This document shows, one piece after another, positions 49,242-58,833 of a stretch of 64,000 nucleotides of DNA. Source of the stretch: Poindextera sp965277425 (lineage in GTDB: Bacteria > Pseudomonadota > Alphaproteobacteria > Caulobacterales > Caulobacteraceae); NCBI GenBank assembly GCA_965277425.1, contig CBDICR010000007.1, positions 992,001 to 1,056,000 of the forward strand, in the 5' to 3' direction. A program made the position numbers and the translations under genes. The number at the start of each line of letters is the position of its first letter. Positions within the stretch are counted from its first letter, which is position 1. The notes beneath the pieces were generated by a model that saw nothing but the letters and a program-made list of their open reading frames with translations, had not been told where the DNA came from and made no database searches.

Positions 49242-50960
49242 TTAGCCAGCCGCCGCCTCGACGCCGGCGAAGCGCTCGGTCCATTCGGCGATCTGGGCGT
49301 CCTCGATCTTGGCGAACAGCACCGGCGGGGTGCGGATCGGCCGGCCGGGCTCGATCCGCGCCAGTTCGGCGGCGATATCCAGGCTGGGCCAGGCTGGAGG
49401 ATAGGCCTCGCCAACGGCCTCGGCGATGATCTCGGCCGAGAACGGGATAACCGGCGCCGAGACCCGCGCGAACAGGCCGACCAGGTTCAGCGCCGTGCGC
49501 ACGATGACGGCGGCGCGGTCCCGGTCGGTCTTGATCGCGGTCCAGGGCGCGGCCTCCTGCAGGTACTCGTTGCCCAACACCCACAGCGCGCGCAGGCCCT
49601 GCGCGGTCTTGCGGATCTCGATGGCCTCGAACTGGGCGGTGATGTCCTCCAGCCGCGCGGCGAGGTCGGCATGGAGCTTGTGCTCAAGCGGCCCCGGCTC
49701 GCCGCCTTCCGGGACGACGCCCTCGAAGCGGGTCTCGGCGAACTTCATGATCCGGTTGACGAAATTACCCAGCACGTCGGCCAGGTCACGGTTCACCGCC
49801 GACTGGAACAGCGCCCAGGTGAAGCTGGTGTCGGCGTTCTCCGGCACATTGGCGATCAGATACCAGCGCCAGCAATCGGCCGGCTGCAGCGCGAGCGCCT
49901 GGTCCATGAAGACGCCGCGCTTGTTCGAGGTGGAGAACTTGTCGCCGTACCAGTTCAGCCAGTTGAAGGCCTTCAGCGTGTCGACCAGCTTCCAGGGCTC
50001 TTGGGCGCCCAGGATGGTCGCTGGGAAGTTGACGCTATGGAAGGCGACATTGTCCTTGCCCATGAACTCGACATAGCGCACCGCGTCCGCGCCCTTGTCC
50101 GTGCGCCACCAGCGTTCCCAGTCGCCGCCCTCGGCGTCGGCCCATTCGCGGGTGATGCCGATGTAGCCGATCGGCGCGTCGAACCAGACATAGTAGACCT
50201 TGTCCTCAAAGCCCGGCCTGGGCAGGCCGTCCTTCAGAACCGGAAAACCCCAGGCGAGGTCGCGGGTGATGCCGCGGTCGATCAGGCCTTCGTCCAGGTG
50301 CTTGTTGGCGATCGACAGCGCCAGAGGCGGCCAGTCGCCGTGCGTATCGACCCAGGCCCGGATGTTCGCCTGCAGCTTCGACTGCAACAGATAAAGATGC
50401 CGCGTCTCGCGCATCTCCAGCTCGGTCGAGCCGGAGATCACCGAATAGGGGTCGATCAGATCGACCGGATCGAGCAGCGAGCCGCAATTGTCGCACTGGT
50501 CGCCGCGCGCCGGGCGAAAGCCGCAGACCGGGCAGGTCCCCTCGACATAGCGGTCGGGCAGGAAGCGCTTGTCGGTGAGCGAATAGATCATCTTGTCGAG
50601 GCGCTCCTCGATCAGCCCATTGGCTTCCAGGACCGCCGCGAAATGATGGGTGAGCTCGGCGTTCCGCGGCGAGGAGGTGCGCCCGAACAGGTCCCAGGAC
50701 AGGCCGAAACCGCGTCCCAGATCGTGCTGGAGGCGATGCTGTTCGTCGCAATAGGTGAGCACGTCCTGGCCCGCCGCCGTCGCCGCCAACTCCGCCGGCG
50801 TGCCGTGGTCGTCGGTGCCGCAGATGGCCAGCACCTCGTGTCCGCGCGCGCGCTGAAACCGCGCATAGACGTCGGCCGGCAGCATCGAGCCCACCAGGTT
50901 GCCCAGATGCTTGACGCCGTTGACGCCCGGAAGGGCCGAGGTGATCAGGATGCGGGACAT
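49242..50960 (-). CDS. metG: Methionyl-tRNA synthetase
   Basis: 572 residues from ATG 50960 (MSRILITSALPGVNGVKHLG). The HIGH-equivalent is VKHLGNL, zinc-type knuckles are TCPVCGFRPARGDQCDNC, and the KMSKS-equivalent is KFSTSNKRG. The anticodon-binding helical domain follows. No C-terminal EMAP dimer domain, as in other short MetRS. Convergent with the TerC-family gene (6 bases apart). Confidence 0.95.
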   Translation of the reverse strand: MSRILITSALPGVNGVKHLGNLVGSMLPADVYARFQRARGHEVLAICGTDDHGTPAELAATAAGQDVLTYCDEQHRLQHDLGRGFGLSWDLFGRTSSPRNAELTHHFAAVLEANGLIEERLDKMIYSLTDKRFLPDRYVEGTCPVCGFRPARGDQCDNCGSLLDPVDLIDPYSVISGSTELEMRETRHLYLLQSKLQANIRAWVDTHGDWPPLALSIANKHLDEGLIDRGITRDLAWGFPVLKDGLPRPGFEDKVYYVWFDAPIGYIGITREWADAEGGDWERWWRTDKGADAVRYVEFMGKDNVAFHSVNFPATILGAQEPWKLVDTLKAFNWLNWYGDKFSTSNKRGVFMDQALALQPADCWRWYLIANVPENADTSFTWALFQSAVNRDLADVLGNFVNRIMKFAETRFEGVVPEGGEPGPLEHKLHADLAARLEDITAQFEAIEIRKTAQGLRALWVLGNEYLQEAAPWTAIKTDRDRAAVIVRTALNLVGLFARVSAPVIPFSAEIIAEAVGEAYPPAWPSLDIAAELARIEPGRPIRTPPVLFAKIEDAQIAEWTERFAGVEAAAG

Positions 50961-51013
50961 GGAGGGCTCGAAGATGCGGAGCCCGCGCATATAGGGCGCC
51001 GCGGGACGCTGGC

Positions 51014-52429
51014 CTAGCCGCCCTCGCCCGCCTTGGCGGCCAAAAGCGCCCCGCCCTCGCCGCGCAGCGCCCAATCGCCGCGCCGGCGCAGCACCAGCCC
51101 GTAATAGCCCGCCGAGAGCGCCATGACGGCCAGGTTGGCGATCAGGCTCGGGCGTCCGACATCGGCGTCGAACGCGTCGGCTACGACCACAGCCGCCAGC
51201 GCCGCCAGCGACGCGGCCGGCGCCAGCGGGAAGAGCGGCATGCGATAGGCGCCCGCCGCCGTCGCGCCGTTGAGGCGGCCGGCGATCGCCGCCGCCGAGA
51301 CCCCGGCATAGACCACCACGATGCCGGTGCCGGTCAGCATCACCAGAAGGTCCAGATTGAGCAGGCAGGCCGCGGCGGTGGCCGCGCCCATGAGCAGGCA
51401 GGCGATCCAGGGCGAGTTGAAGCGCGGATGCAGCGCCGTCACCGCCCGGTTCGCCAAGCTCGGCCAGACGCGGTCGCGGCCGCTGGCATAGAGCTGGCGC
51501 GCATTGATCAGGGCGATGGCGATCATGGCGTTGATGATGGCGAAGGCGACGCCGAGGCTGACCGCCTTGGCCAGCCACGGCCCGCCTTCGGCGCCGATGA
51601 AGGCCGACAGCGGGGTCGGCGCGCCCAGCACCGCCTTCAGGTCGCCGGCGCCGGCCATGGCGGCGAGGACGGGCGCGAACTCGGCCACGACGGCGATGCC
51701 CAGCGACCAGAACACCACCCAGTGCAGCCGGGTGCGCGCCTCGAACATCTCCTCGCCGAAGAAGACCGCGCCGCCATAGCCGTTATAGGCATAGATGGCC
51801 GCCGCCGAGGCCAGGCCGATGGCGACCCACGAGGTGGGCGCCAGGTGCGCGCCGGCCAGCATGACCGGATGCAGGGCGACCGCGGCCAAGCTGCGATGCG
51901 GATGGATCAGGCCCAGTCCGATCAGGACGCCCAGCGCCGCCAGTTCGACCATCAGGAATATCCCGGTGATCACCGCGTTCACCCGCACGTTCAGGATCGA
52001 GATCGCCGTGACGATGGCGGTGGCCACCAGCGCCACCGGCAGCGGCGGCAGGTTCGGGACCACCACGCCCAGATATTCCGCCAGCCCCAGCGCCGTCACC
52101 GCCTGGCCGAGTGCGCCGCCGAAGAGGTTCAGGCCCAGGGCCATGAAGCCCCAGGACGGGCCCAGCGTGCGGCCGATCATCGAATATTCGCCGCCGGTGA
52201 GCGGAAAGGCCGAGGACAGCTCGGCATAGACATAGGCCGTGGTCAGGCCGAGCAGGGCGGCGGCGGCGAAGCAGATCACCGCGCCGGTTCCCGCCTGGCG
52301 GATCACGTCGGAACCCATGATGAACACCGAGGCCGCCGGCGTGATCGCCGACAGGGTGATCAAAAGCGTGGCCAACCGGTGCAGGCTGCGCCGAAAGGGC
52401 GGCGCGGCGCCCAAGTCCCTGTCGTCCAT
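51014..52429 (-). CDS. APC-family amino acid permease
   Basis: 471 residues with about 12 TM helices. N-terminal LLITLSAITPAASVFIMGSD with the unwound TM1 glycine-type region, ELSSAFPLTGGEYSMIGRTL (typical APC TM2-3 signature), and YNGYGGAVFFGEEMFEAR in TM6. Substrate not determined, probably an amino acid or amine. ATG 52429 used (GTG 52435 possible). 53 bases upstream of metG on the same strand. Confidence 0.88.
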   Translation of the reverse strand: MDDRDLGAAPPFRRSLHRLATLLITLSAITPAASVFIMGSDVIRQAGTGAVICFAAAALLGLTTAYVYAELSSAFPLTGGEYSMIGRTLGPSWGFMALGLNLFGGALGQAVTALGLAEYLGVVVPNLPPLPVALVATAIVTAISILNVRVNAVITGIFLMVELAALGVLIGLGLIHPHRSLAAVALHPVMLAGAHLAPTSWVAIGLASAAAIYAYNGYGGAVFFGEEMFEARTRLHWVVFWSLGIAVVAEFAPVLAAMAGAGDLKAVLGAPTPLSAFIGAEGGPWLAKAVSLGVAFAIINAMIAIALINARQLYASGRDRVWPSLANRAVTALHPRFNSPWIACLLMGAATAAACLLNLDLLVMLTGTGIVVVYAGVSAAAIAGRLNGATAAGAYRMPLFPLAPAASLAALAAVVVADAFDADVGRPSLIANLAVMALSAGYYGLVLRRRGDWALRGEGGALLAAKAGEGG

Positions 52430-52595
52430 GGCCACGCGTCCGAGAGCCCCGGTCGTTTGATCCGGGTTTCACACATTCACGGATTTGCCGCCGCCGCCAA
52501 GCCGCAACCCTCGCCGACGCTGCGAAGACGGTTTTCTGCAACCGCCCTGGCGCCCCCTCCCCTCGCGCCCGAGGATCAGGCATAAACCGCCCCAC

Positions 52596-52671
52596 GCCGG
52601 ATTAGCTCAGTCGGTAGAGCAGCTGATTTGTAATCAGAAGGTCGCTGGTTCGATTCCGGCATCCGGCGCCA
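52596..52671 (+). tRNA. tRNA-Thr (anticodon TGT)
   Basis: 76 nt including CCA. Acceptor GCCGGAT/ATCCGGC with discriminator G, D-arm AGCTCAGTCGGTAGAGC, anticodon arm CTGATTTGTAATCAG with TGT, T-arm CTGGTTCGATTCCGG. Reads ACA codons. Confidence 0.96.
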
Positions 52672-53101
52672 ACAGCTCAAATTCGAATATCGTCCGACTA
52701 GGGCTAACGCCGTCCAAGACGGTCAACGGCGCCACTCAGTCGATTGGATCACTCGCGGCCCGGTCTCTTCGCCGGTCGCGAGCGCACTCCTATCGTGCGG
52801 TGGTCGCGCCCATCTTCGAGACTCCATCTCGATTTCAGCGAGTCGGGCCTTCATCTTCCCGGCATCTGGCGCAATCGACCCGCAAAGCCGCTCGGCCACC
52901 TCGGCTTCGATGAGGTTAGGCAGCACCCGCGGGAAAAATGGCGCCGGACATCGGATCCCCAGTGCTCAAACCGTGCTCCCATGGGCTCGGCTTGATCGCG
53001 TCGTAGGTTACGCCGTCGCCCGAGCATCGGCGGCGATCCCGCATGGATGTCGCTTTCGGATATTCGGTTTCGGCGATCGCTGATCAATCGCGCACTGCCG
53101 C
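52672..53101. other. Gene-free region downstream of tRNA-Thr, less GC-rich
   Basis: 430 bases with no frame I can support. Codon-position bias is weak on both strands and the composition is less GC-rich than the rest. It follows a tRNA 3' end, a common integration site, so it could be the scar of a lost element, but no integrase, att duplication or transposase fragment can be pointed to. Confidence 0.4.
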
Positions 53102-53818
53102 TTAACCTTTCAGGTGGTCGTCGAAGAAGCTGCGGATGCGCTGCTTGGCGTCGTCGGCGGAGGGGCCGTGATAGCCGATGTTCAGGATGGTTTTGGCCAT
53201 CACCAGCGGCAGCGGGAGCTTGTCGCGGCTGTGGTCGTCCAGGAAGCCGTGGCTGGTGTCGGGATAGAGCTTCACGTCGTGTTCGATCCCATTGATCGTC
53301 AGCGCACGTTCGAGCTTTTCGGCCGCGCCGATCAGGGTGGGGTCGCGGCGACCAAAGCTGCCCACGATCGGACAGGCCCCGGCGAAGTGGCGGTCGGCGT
53401 CGTCAGGCACCTTGCCATAGTTGGGCGCCGCCGCGGCGTAGCGGCCGCCCGGCGCCAGCAGCATGGCGAAGGCGCCGCCCATGCAAAAGCCGATGACGCC
53501 CTGCCGTGCGGTGCAGTCCGGCTGCCTCGCCAGCCAGGCCCTCGCCGCCTCGATCTCGTCGAAGCTGCGGCCTTGACGGGCGGAGATGTCCTTCATCACG
53601 GCCCGAAGGCAGGTGAATTTCCGGCTCCAGTAAAGCAGGTTGGGCGCCACGACGAGGTAGCCGCAATCGGCCAGCCAGTCGGCGTGCCGCTGCAGATTTT
53701 CGCCAGCGCCGAAGGCGTCGTGGATGACCACAACCCCCGGCCAGGGCCCCTCGCCCGCCGGTCGGGTGACATAGGCCGGCATCACGCCCCAGGCGGTCTC
53801 GATTTCGATATCGGCCAT
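53102..53818 (-). CDS. Dienelactone hydrolase-family protein
   Basis: 238 residues from ATG 53818 (GTG 53827, overlapping the upstream stop, is the alternative). WPGVVVIHDAFGAGENL, the Cys nucleophile elbow GVIGFCMGGAFAML, acid SFGRRDPTLIG and PDTSHGFLDDHS with the catalytic His. DLH enzymes hydrolyse dienelactones in aromatic degradation; the Cys nucleophile fits a true DLH. It is the last gene of the catabolic cluster. Confidence 0.88.
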   Translation of the reverse strand: MADIEIETAWGVMPAYVTRPAGEGPWPGVVVIHDAFGAGENLQRHADWLADCGYLVVAPNLLYWSRKFTCLRAVMKDISARQGRSFDEIEAARAWLARQPDCTARQGVIGFCMGGAFAMLLAPGGRYAAAAPNYGKVPDDADRHFAGACPIVGSFGRRDPTLIGAAEKLERALTINGIEHDVKLYPDTSHGFLDDHSRDKLPLPLVMAKTILNIGYHGPSADDAKQRIRSFFDDHLKG

Positions 53819-53823
53819 CGCCG

Positions 53824-55074
53824 TCACTTCACCATCGCCGCGCGATTGTCGAAGACGATTTCTCCGGTCTGGATCGTCAGAGAGAGCCTGCGCAGGTTGC
53901 TAATGCTCTCGATGGGATCGCCCGCCAGCAGGATCAGATCGGCGCGCTTGCCCGGCGCCACCGCGCCGATATCCGGGCGCTCGAGATGCGCCGCGGCGGT
54001 GCTGGTGGCCGCCGCCAGAACCTGCTGCGTCGTCATGCCGGCGGCGGCCATGAGTTCGGCCTCCTCAAGCGAGTTTTCGCCGAACTTGCCGCGGCCGCAG
54101 AAGCTGTCGCTGCCCAGCACGATCCTCACCCCCGCATCCGCCATCAGCTTGGTGTTCGGCCTTGTGTGCGGATGCACCTGGTCGTGAATCCACAGAGTGG
54201 GCGCATAGGTGGCGCCGCGCTCGACCATCAGCCTGACGAGGGCCGGGTCGGTGATCGGCTCGACAGTCACGCCGTGTTCGAGCCCGTCGGCGCCGGCTTC
54301 CAGCGCCTCGAGCGCCGCGTCCTGCTGTACGGTGTGGACGGTGACCCGCAAGCCCCGCTCGTGCGAGGCCTCGACGCCGGCCAGCAGAACGTCCTTGGGC
54401 AGGCGCCGCAACTCCACGGCGGCGCGGAAGATCGGGTTCTTCCAAAGATAGGTCGGCGAGCCGGTGCAGGCGCAGGCGCCTTCGGACAAGAGCTTGATCG
54501 CATCGACCTTCTGGTCCGCCAGATAATGCACCAGCTCGCGCATCATCTGGGCGCCGTCGACCTCGCCGGCGGCGCATTTGCGAAACCAGGGATTGCCGCT
54601 GAAAATGGTCGATGCCGGATGCCCGTCGCGGCCGGTGACCCCGTAGCCGGTAGCGAGCAGTTGCGGCCCGCGCACCTCGCCCGCGATCAGCCCGGCGCGC
54701 AGGTCCAGGATCGGCGCGGTGGGATCGCCCACCGACTTTATGGTGGTGACCCCGTTCTGCAGGAAATGGTCGAGCAGCAAGGGCGCCACATCTTCGACGA
54801 AGGCGCGCAGCGAGGCTGCGTTCCTGACAACCCTGAAATCGAAGAAATGCACATGAGTGTCGATCAGGCCGGGCATCAGCCAGCCGCCGCCGCCGCCGAT
54901 CTCGCGCCGGCCGTTCAGCGGCGCCTCGGAGACCGTGGCGATCTGCCCGCCGCTCAGCCCGACATCGTGCAGGCCGGCCAGAGGCTTCAGTCCGTCGAAG
55001 ACGTGCACGCGCCGGATGACAACGTCGTGGACCGCGGTCTCCGCCGGCGCCCCTGCCCCAACCTCATCGCTCAT
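53824..55074 (-). CDS. Amidohydrolase-family metal-dependent hydrolase
   Basis: 416 residues from ATG 55074. Metal ligands of the amidohydrolase TIM barrel: GLIDTHVHFFDF (HxH), AIKLLSEG (Lys), VTVHTVQQ (His), GLEHGVT (His) and VLGSDSFCG (Asp). C-terminal GAVAPGKRADLILLAGDPIE closes the beta-sandwich. Resembles prolidase/imidazolonepropionase-like amidohydrolases; the substrate is unknown. Confidence 0.9.
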   Translation of the reverse strand: MSDEVGAGAPAETAVHDVVIRRVHVFDGLKPLAGLHDVGLSGGQIATVSEAPLNGRREIGGGGGWLMPGLIDTHVHFFDFRVVRNAASLRAFVEDVAPLLLDHFLQNGVTTIKSVGDPTAPILDLRAGLIAGEVRGPQLLATGYGVTGRDGHPASTIFSGNPWFRKCAAGEVDGAQMMRELVHYLADQKVDAIKLLSEGACACTGSPTYLWKNPIFRAAVELRRLPKDVLLAGVEASHERGLRVTVHTVQQDAALEALEAGADGLEHGVTVEPITDPALVRLMVERGATYAPTLWIHDQVHPHTRPNTKLMADAGVRIVLGSDSFCGRGKFGENSLEEAELMAAAGMTTQQVLAAATSTAAAHLERPDIGAVAPGKRADLILLAGDPIESISNLRRLSLTIQTGEIVFDNRAAMVK

Positions 55075-55090
55075 GTCGCATCCTCTGTCG

Positions 55091-55326
55091 CTAGCTTGGC
55101 CGCGCGCCGGCCGGATCGAGCCGCAATGGCAGCGCGCTGAATCCGAAGAGGCCGGCATTGACGCCCATGACCGGCGCGCCGGCGGTCAAGGTCAGGTCGC
55201 CTCGACCAGGGCCTCCAGCAGCACTTCCATCTCGATCCGCGCCAGATGCATGCCGGCGCACATGTGCGGCCCGGCGCCCCAGGCCAAGTGGTCGCGCGCG
55301 TCCCGGGCGATGTGTCTGAGCCGGGC
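55091..55326 (-). pseudogene. Cytochrome P450 remnant (C-terminal end, frameshifted)
   Basis: Only the last ~75 codons of a P450 remain. One frame gives HLAWGAGPHMCAGMHLARIE, the heme-binding loop with its Cys ligand, then EALVEAT and a TGA (55194-55192). The next frame continues TLTAGAPVMGVNAGLFGFSA and LPLRLDPA to TAG 55091, so a small indel breaks the gene. The 5' part is missing: an in-frame TGA lies just upstream and the FAD monooxygenase ends 16 bases before. The cluster probably once had a P450. Confidence 0.85.
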
Positions 55327-55342
55327 TCATCGGCTGGCCCCC

Positions 55343-56470
55343 TCAATAGGGCTGCGAGAGCGCGGTGAAGGCCCGGGTCAGCAGCGCGGCGTTTTCGGAA
55401 GGGTGCGCGTTGGCCTGTTCCAGCCTGGACAGCCCGACGCTGGTCTCGACCACCGCGCGCACCCGCTCGAACCGGCGGGCCATGAAGGCCTCGAACGCCT
55501 CGGGCAGGCTCGATGCCGCCGCGATGCATTGGCCGAGGACCACCGAGTCCTCCAGCGCCATGCCGCCGCCCTGGCCCATATGGGCCGAGGTGGCGTGGGC
55601 CGCGTCGCCGATCAGCAGCGTGCGGCCCTTGTGCCAGGGCTTGGGCAGCAGGATCCATTCGAACGGCCGGCAGATCAGATCGGCGTCCGGCGTCAGGCGC
55701 CGCCGCAGCTCGACCACTGGCTCGGCCGTATAGGCGTCGAGCAGTCGGGTGAAGAGGGCGTGCACCTCCGGCCGGCTCATCCGGGTCAGCTCCGGCATGG
55801 TGATGACCGCCGGTGTGTAGACCAGGCCTTGCGGGATGTAATAGAAGCCCAGCCGCCCGACGCTGCTGTTGTACCAGCCCTCGCCTTCGATAAACGGCCC
55901 GGGCGCCATCCAGCGGATGCTCATCTGGCCGGTGTAGGCGGGCTTGTCGGCGTCCGGGAAGATCATGTCGCGGGTGTGCGAATTAATGCCGTCGGCGCCG
56001 ATGATCAGGTCGTAGGACCGCACCTGGCCATTGGTGAAGGTCACCTGGGCCGCGTCAGCCTGCTCGTCGATCGCCGCGGCGGTGAAGCCCTTTTGCAGGT
56101 TGGCGCCCAGGCGGAGGGCTTCGTCGGTCATCACCTGCAGGAAGTCCGGCCGGTAGACGCCCAGCGCCGTCTTGGCCCCCGGCCATTGCGGCCGGTTCGG
56201 GCCGGCGCTGATCAGCGTCCCGGCCGCGTCGTGCTGATGGATCACGGTGGTGTCGGGCGTGAACGGGCGGCTGGTCTCGTAACAGCGGTCATAGACGCCC
56301 AGCTCGTCGAGCGCCTCGGCCGCCCTACCGGAGACCCCCAGCGAGGCGCCCAGCGGCGCATCGGCCAGCTCGACGATGTCGCAATTGACCCCCGCGCGGG
56401 ACAGGGCGATCGCCGCCGAAAGGCCGGCGATGCCGCCGCCGATGATCAGAGCGTTCGAAACACAGGCCAT
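55343..56470 (-). CDS. FAD-dependent monooxygenase (class A)
   Basis: 375 residues. NALIIGGGIAGLSAAIALSR is the dinucleotide-binding GxGxxG, YDLIIGADGINSHTR the DG motif and LLIGDAAHATSAHMGQGGGM the GD motif of para-hydroxybenzoate hydroxylase-type enzymes. It hydroxylates an aromatic or similar substrate with NAD(P)H and O2. 63 bases after the MFS gene; directly before the P450 remnant. Confidence 0.92.
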   Translation of the reverse strand: MACVSNALIIGGGIAGLSAAIALSRAGVNCDIVELADAPLGASLGVSGRAAEALDELGVYDRCYETSRPFTPDTTVIHQHDAAGTLISAGPNRPQWPGAKTALGVYRPDFLQVMTDEALRLGANLQKGFTAAAIDEQADAAQVTFTNGQVRSYDLIIGADGINSHTRDMIFPDADKPAYTGQMSIRWMAPGPFIEGEGWYNSSVGRLGFYYIPQGLVYTPAVITMPELTRMSRPEVHALFTRLLDAYTAEPVVELRRRLTPDADLICRPFEWILLPKPWHKGRTLLIGDAAHATSAHMGQGGGMALEDSVVLGQCIAAASSLPEAFEAFMARRFERVRAVVETSVGLSRLEQANAHPSENAALLTRAFTALSQPY

Positions 56471-56533
56471 TTAGTTCCTCCGGCCAGTGCACTGGCGCTG
56501 TGGGTTGTCTCGTTCAATCGACGGCGGAGATCG

Positions 56534-57886
56534 CTAGCCAAGGGCGCCAACTTCATTGGCGCTCGCCGTCAACAGCGGAGGCTTGGAGCGGGTGACGACG
56601 AGCAGCAGCAGACCGGCCGCGACCGGCGCACCGGCGAAGATCAGCGATACGGCCGCCCGCTTCAGGCCGCCGTCGAACATCAGGCCGGCGAGCAGCGGAC
56701 CCAGGATGCTGAACACCCGCCCGACGCCAATGACCAGCCCAATCCCCGATGCGCGCGTGAGCGGCGGCAGGGTAGCCGCCATGGTTGCGTAGAAGAGTCC
56801 CGCCGTGCCGCCCGCGAAGAACCCGGAGACGCCGGAGACCAGCAGCAGCAGACCAAGAACCGGCGGCGTGAAGCCGAACGCGGCCATCGTGCATCCAAAG
56901 CCGATCGCGCAGACGGCGGCGAGCCGCGCTGGCCCAAAACGGTTGGCGGCGAGACCCCAGAGCAGGCCCGACACCATGCCCACCAGGGCGGGCATCGCCG
57001 ATACCAGGCTGCCCTGCGACGGGGAAAAGCCCTCGTCGGCGATCATCTGCGGCAGCCAGTTCAGCAGATAGTAGGTGGCGGTGGAGACCAGCACCATTAC
57101 GGCGACGTAGGTCAGCGTCAGCCCGATCACGGCGGGCGTAAAGAGCGCACCATAGGACGCCCGCTTGGCCGCCGGCGCCTCCGGCAGAGCGGCGATGGCC
57201 GGACGGCCGAGCCGCGAGAGGACTTTATTCAACCGGCCCAGGGCGTTGGCCGTGCGCCGCGAGATCAGGTAGGCGGGCGACTCCGGAAGGCCGAAGGCGG
57301 CGATTGGCAGCAGAACGATCCCCGCCACCGCTCCGGAGAGGAAAACTGCCGGCCAGGCCCCATGCTTGAGCAGCGCCGAGGCGATCAGTCCACCGACCGC
57401 GGAGCCGGCCGCGAAGCCGACCGTAGTGGCCGATACCGCGAAGGCGCGGCCCTTTGCGCTGGCGAACTCCGACGCCAGAGTCGTGGTCAGGGGCACCATG
57501 ACCCCGATGCCGACGCCCGTCAGGACACGGCAGGCCGCCAGTTCGGGGACGGAGTGGCAGAGAGCCGACAGCAGAGACCCCAGGACCATCGTCAGGATCC
57601 CGCCGAACACCAGAGGCTTACGGCCTGCAACGTCGGCCAGGGGCGAAAGGCCGATGGAGCCGACGGCCATACCCAGCAACGACATCGAGAGCAGAACTCC
57701 GACCGCCGCCTTGTCCAGATGCCAGGCGTGGCTGACCGCCGGCGCCACGAAGGCCGTGCCGAGTACATCGTATCCGTCGAGGGCCGCTAGCAGCACCGCC
57801 ACGCAGACCACGGCGATCTGGGACCCGCTCATCGGCGACGCGGCGAGAAGGCCGTCCGGCTCGCTCACCAGGCTCGCTTCCGTCAT
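56534..57886 (-). CDS. MFS transporter of the aromatic acid (AAHS/BenK-like) type
   Basis: 450 residues from ATG 57886, preceded by GAGGGAACG. About 12 TM helices. LLAALDGYDVLGTAFVAPAV with the DGxD motif in TM1 and LADVAGRKPLVFGG (motif A) are typical of aromatic acid:H+ symporters. A BenK/PcaK-like uptake role fits the surrounding genes. Confidence 0.88.
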   Translation of the reverse strand: MTEASLVSEPDGLLAASPMSGSQIAVVCVAVLLAALDGYDVLGTAFVAPAVSHAWHLDKAAVGVLLSMSLLGMAVGSIGLSPLADVAGRKPLVFGGILTMVLGSLLSALCHSVPELAACRVLTGVGIGVMVPLTTTLASEFASAKGRAFAVSATTVGFAAGSAVGGLIASALLKHGAWPAVFLSGAVAGIVLLPIAAFGLPESPAYLISRRTANALGRLNKVLSRLGRPAIAALPEAPAAKRASYGALFTPAVIGLTLTYVAVMVLVSTATYYLLNWLPQMIADEGFSPSQGSLVSAMPALVGMVSGLLWGLAANRFGPARLAAVCAIGFGCTMAAFGFTPPVLGLLLLVSGVSGFFAGGTAGLFYATMAATLPPLTRASGIGLVIGVGRVFSILGPLLAGLMFDGGLKRAAVSLIFAGAPVAAGLLLLVVTRSKPPLLTASANEVGALG

Positions 57887-57909
57887 GATCGTTCCCTCCC
57901 TTGCCCGGC

Positions 57910-58833
57910 TCAGAAGTGCGCCGGCATCGCCGGGCCCCACTGGACGCCCAACGCCTCGTCCAGGTTCGCCTTGCGCGAGCCGTCCGCGGCGGTGAACATG
58001 TCGCCGTCGGTCCAGTGCTCGACCGTGTGGCCCCAGGGGTCGCGCCAGTAGTCGAATACCTGGCTGCCCAGGTAGTGACGCCCGACGCCCCAGGCCTGGT
58101 CGTGGTTCTGGGCGGTCAGCCGGGCATGGCCTGCGAGCACATCCTCGATGTCGCGCACCTCGAAGGCGGCGTGGTTGAAACCCGGTCCCGAGGGCAGTTG
58201 GGCCAGGAACAGGGTGTGGTGGTCGGTGGGGGTGTTGCCGCGGTCGCAGCGCAGGAAGGCGCCCATGGCGACGCCCGGCGCGACCTCGACTTCGTCCGAG
58301 GTGATGAAACCGAACAGGCGCTTGTACCAGGCTTCCGAAGCGCGGAAGTCAGAGACACTGAGCACGCAGTGGCCCAGGCGCACGATCTTCGCCGGCCCCT
58401 GCTCCACCCGCTTCGTAGCGCGCAGGCGCGGCTTTTCAACGGCGAAGTTCCAGGCGGCGGGCGGATTCAAGGGCGCTGGCGCGGTCGGCTGCTGACCGGC
58501 GACGACCCGCACCCTGTGGCCGTCCGGATCGGTCAGGTCGATGAACTGGCCGCCACCCGGCGCGTCCAGCGGCGCGGCGGTGGTCCCGGTTTCGGCGGCC
58601 AGGGCGGTCAGGTCCGCCGGCGACGAGGCGCGTAAGCCGACCATCTGAAACCCCGGCTCGCCCCGTTCGGTCATATGCACGAAGGGCGCATCGCCACAGC
58701 CGCGCATGTAGAGCCGATCGTCTGTCTCGAGCGCTACGCTGGCCCCGAAGTCCTCCATGAAGGCGCGCATGAGAGCCAGATCCGGCGCGCGGAATCCCAC
58801 GAAGGCGATGTCCTCAATCTTGATGCCGGTCAT
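57910..58833 (-). CDS. Extradiol (catechol 2,3-dioxygenase-type) ring-cleavage dioxygenase
   Basis: 307 residues from ATG 58833, two VOC domains. The iron ligands are in the C-terminal domain: RLGHCVLSV (His), SGPGFNHAAFEVRD (His) and WGHTVEHWTDGD (Glu). FDYWRDPWGHTVEHW is the family signature region. It should cleave a catechol-type ring next to the two hydroxyls. Start overlaps the stop of the FAD hydroxylase gene by four bases. Confidence 0.92.
   Translation of the reverse strand: MTGIKIEDIAFVGFRAPDLALMRAFMEDFGASVALETDDRLYMRGCGDAPFVHMTERGEPGFQMVGLRASSPADLTALAAETGTTAAPLDAPGGGQFIDLTDPDGHRVRVVAGQQPTAPAPLNPPAAWNFAVEKPRLRATKRVEQGPAKIVRLGHCVLSVSDFRASEAWYKRLFGFITSDEVEVAPGVAMGAFLRCDRGNTPTDHHTLFLAQLPSGPGFNHAAFEVRDIEDVLAGHARLTAQNHDQAWGVGRHYLGSQVFDYWRDPWGHTVEHWTDGDMFTAADGSRKANLDEALGVQWGPAMPAHF

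Noticed and set aside
52723..52926. Minus-strand 67-codon frame behind tRNA-Thr as a recombinase fragment
   Set aside because: No catalytic motif and no convincing resemblance to a known recombinase.
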